Assembly (NCBI GenBank): GCA_026418695.1
Contig: JAOAAU010000048.1
Location: 1-34,082, forward strand
Source: Clostridia bacterium
GTDB lineage: Bacteria; Bacillota; Clostridia; Acetivibrionales; JAFADI01
Length of the DNA: 34,082 nt
Direction of reading: 5' to 3'
Numbering within the stretch: the first letter of the stretch is position 1; each line of letters begins with the position of its first letter. The position numbers and the translations under genes are program-made. Positions 30,843-34,082 of this stretch are shown piece by piece. The notes below the pieces were generated by a model. It was not told the origin of the DNA, searched no databases, and saw nothing but the letters and a program-made list of their open reading frames with translations.

Positions 30843-31355
30843 ATTAAGAAAAACGAATTACAAATTAATGAAGAAATACGAGACAGAGAAATCAGGCTGA
30901 TTGATGTTAATGGTGAAATGCTGGGAGTGATGCCGGCTAAACAAGCTCAGGAACTCGCCTATACCAAGAAGCTTGATCTCGTTAAGATAGCTCCGAATGG
31001 GGTTCCGCCGGTTTGTAAGATCATGGATTATGGAAAATACATGTTTGAACTTGCAAAAAAGGAAAAGGAAGCTAAAAAGAATCAGAAGATCATTACAGTG
31101 AAGGAAGTAAGGGTTTCTGCGAAAATCGAGGAACATGATTTTGACTTTAAGGTAAAAAATGCAATCAAGTTTTTAAAGGATGGAGATAAGGTCAAAGTCA
31201 GCATCCGTTTCAGAGGCAGGGAAATGAGATATACTACAGTAGGTGAAGAGGTTCTCGGAAAGTTTGCTGATGCAGTCAAGGATGTGGGTGTCGTTGATAA
31301 AAAGCCAAAGCTGGAAGGGAAAAGCATGATTATGTTTCTCAACCCAAAAGCCTGA
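30843..31355 (+). CDS. infC: Translation initiation factor IF-3
   Basis: A 170-residue initiation factor that binds the 30S subunit, blocks premature 50S joining and proofreads the start codon. The N-terminal domain has INEEIRDREIRLIDVNGEMLG, followed by the helical linker (YMFELAKKEKEAKKNQK) and the C-terminal domain (VKEVRVSAKIEEHDFDFKVK, VKVSIRFRGREM, LEGKSMIMFLNPK). The start is ATT at 30843, directly after the very strong site GGAGGTGATC. An AUU start is the classical autoregulatory feature of infC, because IF-3 discriminates against its own codon. The ATG at 30786 in frame has no ribosome site and would add residues foreign to the family. Unusually, rpmI and rplT do not follow: a terminator comes right after, and the next gene is convergent. 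Confidence 0.95.
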   Translation: MKKNELQINEEIRDREIRLIDVNGEMLGVMPAKQAQELAYTKKLDLVKIAPNGVPPVCKIMDYGKYMFELAKKEKEAKKNQKIITVKEVRVSAKIEEHDFDFKVKNAIKFLKDGDKVKVSIRFRGREMRYTTVGEEVLGKFADAVKDVGVVDKKPKLEGKSMIMFLNPKA

Positions 31356-31378
31356 ATAATCCTTTCGGTAGAAAAAAT

Positions 31379-31424
31379 AACTCCACCCAGACAGGGCTTA
31401 AGACTGTCTGAATGGAGTTTTTTT
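31379..31424. terminator. Bidirectional terminator between infC and the nitronate-monooxygenase-like gene
   Basis: AACTCCA (31379-31385) pairs with TGGAGTT (31413-31419), and inner CAGACAG pairs with CTGTCTG across a 2-nt internal mismatch. Seven T follow on the plus strand and a T-rich stretch on the minus strand, so it can stop transcription from both convergent genes. Confidence 0.85.
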
Positions 31425-31435
31425 GTTTGCTTCAA

Positions 31436-32530
31436 TTACTGGTGATTTGCTGCTGCGTCCCTGTATTCCTTCTTCAAGGATTCCATCAATTCTTTCATGG
31501 GAACAATCTCTTTACATTTATAAGCGTTTTCGCCTGCAAACGCAAAGCCATGCTTCATATTTCCTTTTCGAGCATTGATGAGTGCTAGAGCAATACAGTA
31601 CGGACTGTTTTTGTAATCACAAGAGATAATACAATGGAAGGGGCACTTATAAGGCTTCTTTTCTCCCCGATCCACGTCTTCGATGAATTTGTTTGAGATA
31701 GCTCTGCCAGGCATGCCGACAGGGCTTTTAATAATACGGATATCTTCCTCAGTGCAGTCCACGTAGGATTGCTTGAAATCATTAGACGCATCGCACTCTG
31801 TAGTAGTAACAAAGCGTGTCGCCATCTGGACCCCGGATGCACCCAACTCCATAAATCTATAAATATCTTCGCCGGTAAAAATCCCGCCGGCTGCGATGAC
31901 TGGGATACTCTTTCCGCCTTTTTCTTCATAGGGCTTTATTTCATTGATGACTTCGGTTACGAGTTTTTCCAAAGCAAAGTTGGGATCGGAAAGCTGTTCG
32001 ACACTGAATCCGAGGTGGCCTCCGGCTTTTGGACCTTCTACCACGATGGCATCAGGAAGATACTTGTATTTGTCAAACCATCTTTTAGCGATGAGGCTGG
32101 CAGCCCTTGCAGAGGAAACGATAGGAACGAGCTTTGTCTGTTTCGTTTCGCTGAGGAATTGAGGGAGATTCAGCGGCAGACCTGCGCCGGCGAAAATAAT
32201 ATCAATGCCTTCATCAATCGCTGTCTTCGCCATATCGGCAAAATTGGATAAGGCCACCATGATGTTGACACCGAGAATTCCTTTGGTCATTTTACGCGCT
32301 TTTTGGATTTCATTTTTTAACGCCCGAATATTGGCCTCGATATAATTTGTGGCAAAATCAGGTTCAAGAATTCCGATTACTGCTGCGGAAAGAACTCCGA
32401 TACCACCTTCGTTGGTAACTGCGGATGCAAGTCCACTCATGGAAACGCCGATTCCCATGCCGCCTTGAATAATAGGCAATCTTGCTGAAAGGTCGCCTAT
32501 TTTTAAATTTTTCATGTCAAAAATACTCAC
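31436..32530 (-). CDS. Nitronate monooxygenase / FabK-like FMN enzyme
   Basis: A 364-residue FMN-dependent TIM-barrel protein of the nitronate monooxygenase (2-nitropropane dioxygenase) family. LPIIQGGMGIGVS near residue 20 and the AGGHLGF stretch near residue 180, whose His is the catalytic base of true nitronate monooxygenases, are present, followed by VIAAGGIFTGEDI and GASGVQMATRFVTTTEC of the phosphate-binding region. A Cys-rich insert near residues 300-320 (CPFHC, SCDYKNSPYC) is not part of the classical enzymes and may bind a metal or cluster. FabK enoyl-ACP reductases share the fold but usually lie in fatty-acid operons, which is not the case here. The start is GTG 32530 with AGGAGG 6 nt upstream. 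The in vivo substrate is not known. Confidence 0.9.
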   Translation of the reverse strand: MSIFDMKNLKIGDLSARLPIIQGGMGIGVSMSGLASAVTNEGGIGVLSAAVIGILEPDFATNYIEANIRALKNEIQKARKMTKGILGVNIMVALSNFADMAKTAIDEGIDIIFAGAGLPLNLPQFLSETKQTKLVPIVSSARAASLIAKRWFDKYKYLPDAIVVEGPKAGGHLGFSVEQLSDPNFALEKLVTEVINEIKPYEEKGGKSIPVIAAGGIFTGEDIYRFMELGASGVQMATRFVTTTECDASNDFKQSYVDCTEEDIRIIKSPVGMPGRAISNKFIEDVDRGEKKPYKCPFHCIISCDYKNSPYCIALALINARKGNMKHGFAFAGENAYKCKEIVPMKELMESLKKEYRDAAANHQ

Positions 32531-33060
32531 AAAAAACCTCCTAAGATTTTATTATATGAATTCACTTTTCGATCAATATGGAGCACTGTGCTTTTATGGG
32601 CATTCCCATACTATCAGCAACGATCGTGATCATTATTTTGAAAATAAAATCACGAAAAAGGTACTCATTTTATAAAAATACCAAAAAGTTGAAATCTTAT
32701 ACATTTTGGATGACTTATAATATTCGTTCGTTATATAAATTTGATTTTTCACAACATATGGGGATTAGATTCAAGAGATGTACATATGCCGGATCATATT
32801 GATTTATATAATTGATTGAAAATAGTCATATATACTTATTTTATCATCTGAATCGATTAAAACAAAGGATTTATAAAACAAAAGTTAATAATATGCAGAA
32901 AAATTTCGTTTGTATTCAAATAGTCATTAAAAAGTTAAAATTCCATTAGAAAATATCTGCTCATTTTTAATCTCTCTCTAATGATCTACGAATTCCTCCA
33001 AGGTACAATAAGGTTACAAATCGAGAAAAAAACACAGCGAAGCTGGAAGGAGAAAAAACA
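32531..33060. other. AT-rich intergenic region
   Basis: About 530 bp between divergent genes. A 74-codon frame from 32578 is very AT-rich and lacks a ribosome site, so I do not call it. TACAAT at 33004-33009 could be a -10 for the downstream lipoprotein gene, but no -35 is evident. AAGGAG at 33047-33052 is the ribosome site of that gene. I see nothing else that I can support. Confidence 0.4.
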
Positions 33061-34082
33061 TGCAACTTGGAAAAAGCACAATGATAGGGGTATTATGTAC
33101 GATATGCTTGTGTACCTTTACATTTCACGGGTGCTCGAACAAACAAGAGGTGAGTAAGCCAGATGTCAAGGTCGAAAAAGTTGAAGAAAAGGGTGCCAAT
33201 AAAATTGAAGTAAAGAATACTGAAAAAAATACAGAGAAGTCTGCAGCAGAGGAAAATGCCGTGCCTGAAACGACTTCGTGGAAAGTTGTTGGTCAAGCGC
33301 AAATCTCACATCCAACATACTTTACGGGCTTTTATAATGCAAATGCCGGGATGACGGTAGGGCTTAGAGGAGAGATTCATTATACCGGAGATGGCGGAAA
33401 AACCTGGCCTCAGGCAAAGAATTCTTCCCTGTGCCGTTACGGACTGGATATTGTGAATGATGCACTTGCATGGTCCTGCGGTAATGGAGGACATGTCCGA
33501 ATCACCAATGACGCAGGAAAAACTTGGACAGCAGCAAAAGATTTTGGCGGAACCGGTGCTTATATGAGCAAACATATCTCCTTTATTGATGACAAGAAAG
33601 GATGGATTGCCTCAACGAAGCAGTTTGCAACCACAAAAGACGGAGCTAAGACTTGGAATGAAAGCAAACTTCCGGATGGAACAGGGGATATAGCAGCCAT
33701 TTCGTTACGGTCGGAAAACGACGGATATATTTTGAATTCTGCAGGGACACTGTTTATCACATCGGATGGGGGAACAACATGGGCGAAGCAGAGCATCGAT
33801 ATGAACGGTCTGGGGATTTTAAGCGGAAAGCTGAGTCTGGGTGACACCGCTTGTGCGGCTATTCGGTTTACGGATATCAATAATGGAATCGTGATCGTAA
33901 ACGGAATGGACAAGAGCTTGAAGATTAAATCCTGGATTGCGGAAACTTCCGACGGGGGAAAGTCATGGAAGTATTCAAGGATGCCGGTGGATGAAAAAAA
34001 TGAGTTATCCAATGCCTTTATCACTCATGATGGAAAATTTATAACTCTATCCAATGCAAAGTTCGCTATGGTTTTCCAGAAA
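33061..34082 (+). CDS. BNR/Ycf48-like repeat lipoprotein (3' end outside window)
   Basis: The frame stays open from ATG 33061 to the window end, 340 codons, so the gene is truncated. AAGGAG precedes the start. A lipoprotein signal (MIGVLCTICLCTFTFHGC) places the lipidated Cys at residue 25; His at -2 is unusual but tolerable. A Lys/Glu-rich tether follows to about residue 70. The rest consists of beta-propeller units with Asp-box/BNR motifs: TGDGGKTW, TNDAGKTW, TKDGAKTW, TSDGGTTW and TSDGGKSW, at intervals of about 35-65 residues. This resembles Ycf48/HCF136-like and sialidase-type propellers, which in Firmicutes are uncharacterised surface proteins. A binding or scaffolding role is likely; catalytic residues of a sialidase are not evident. 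Confidence 0.88.

Noticed and set aside
32578-32802. 74-codon open frame upstream of the BNR lipoprotein
   Set aside because: Very AT-rich, no ribosome-binding site, hydrophobic start is compositional, and no recognisable pattern.

Overview
The window looks like a chromosomal segment from a moderately AT-rich, Gram-positive, spore-forming Firmicute, most likely a Clostridia-class anaerobe. The signs are strong AGGAGG-type ribosome-binding sites, a SleL/YaaH-like GH18 enzyme with copper-amine-oxidase-type N-terminal repeats, a YesM/YesN-type two-component pair, YlbF and CBO0543 family proteins, an LrgA/LrgB pair and an AUU-initiated infC. The genus cannot be fixed from sequence alone. I saw no rRNA, tRNA, CRISPR array, intact transposase or prophage.

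Layout. 1-2.1 kb: the end of an N-acetylmuramoyl-L-alanine amidase and a convergent secreted GH18 glycosidase, separated by a perfect 60-bp palindrome. 2.3-3.4 kb: an LrgA/LrgB-type membrane pair. 3.4-12.3 kb: a carbohydrate-uptake locus in one direction, with sensor kinase, AraC-type response regulator, solute-binding lipoprotein, two CUT1 permeases and a cytoplasmic GH30 glycosidase. No transporter ATPase is encoded here, so a shared MsiK/UgpC-type ATPase elsewhere is implied. The locus is rich in RNA hairpins: a leader of about 500 nt, an intercistronic stem after the binding protein, and two mutually exclusive stems before GH30. 12.4-13.1 kb: a small lipoprotein of unknown function and a gene-free cluster of five hairpins.

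13.1-16.6 kb (minus strand): a MacB/LolCDE-like ATPase and permease followed by a previously unlisted 32-residue lipoprotein gene. The operon promoter carries three direct repeats spaced 21-22 bp, as at LytTR-regulated promoters. 16.7-19.3 kb: nitroreductase, DUF1858 protein, a divergent HxlR regulator and a membrane-embedded AraC-type regulator. 19.4-21.9 kb: a D-Ala-D-Ala carboxypeptidase and a class-A-beta-lactamase-like protein whose omega loop appears to be missing. 22.3-25.6 kb: a Gfo/Idh/MocA oxidoreductase, an UPF0303 protein, a secreted DUF2680 protein with an in-register 360-bp duplication, and a cold-shock protein.

25.7-28.6 kb: a candidate small RNA, YlbF, then a multidomain regulator (Cys2-His2 motif, HTH, DUF2087, degenerate GIY-YIG) with a strong internal start that could make the GIY-YIG domain alone, and an isochorismatase-family hydrolase. 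28.9-34.1 kb: a secreted protein of unknown function, a CBO0543 membrane protein, infC with a long leader, a nitronate-monooxygenase-like enzyme, and a BNR/Ycf48-like lipoprotein cut by the window end.

The most unusual items are the regulator with the internal GIY-YIG start, the orphan promoter-terminator RNA whose promoter shares a 17-mer with that regulator's promoter, the micro-lipoprotein in the LytTR-like-controlled ABC operon, the omega-loop-less beta-lactamase homologue, and the palindromic repeat family with one perfect and one decayed copy.
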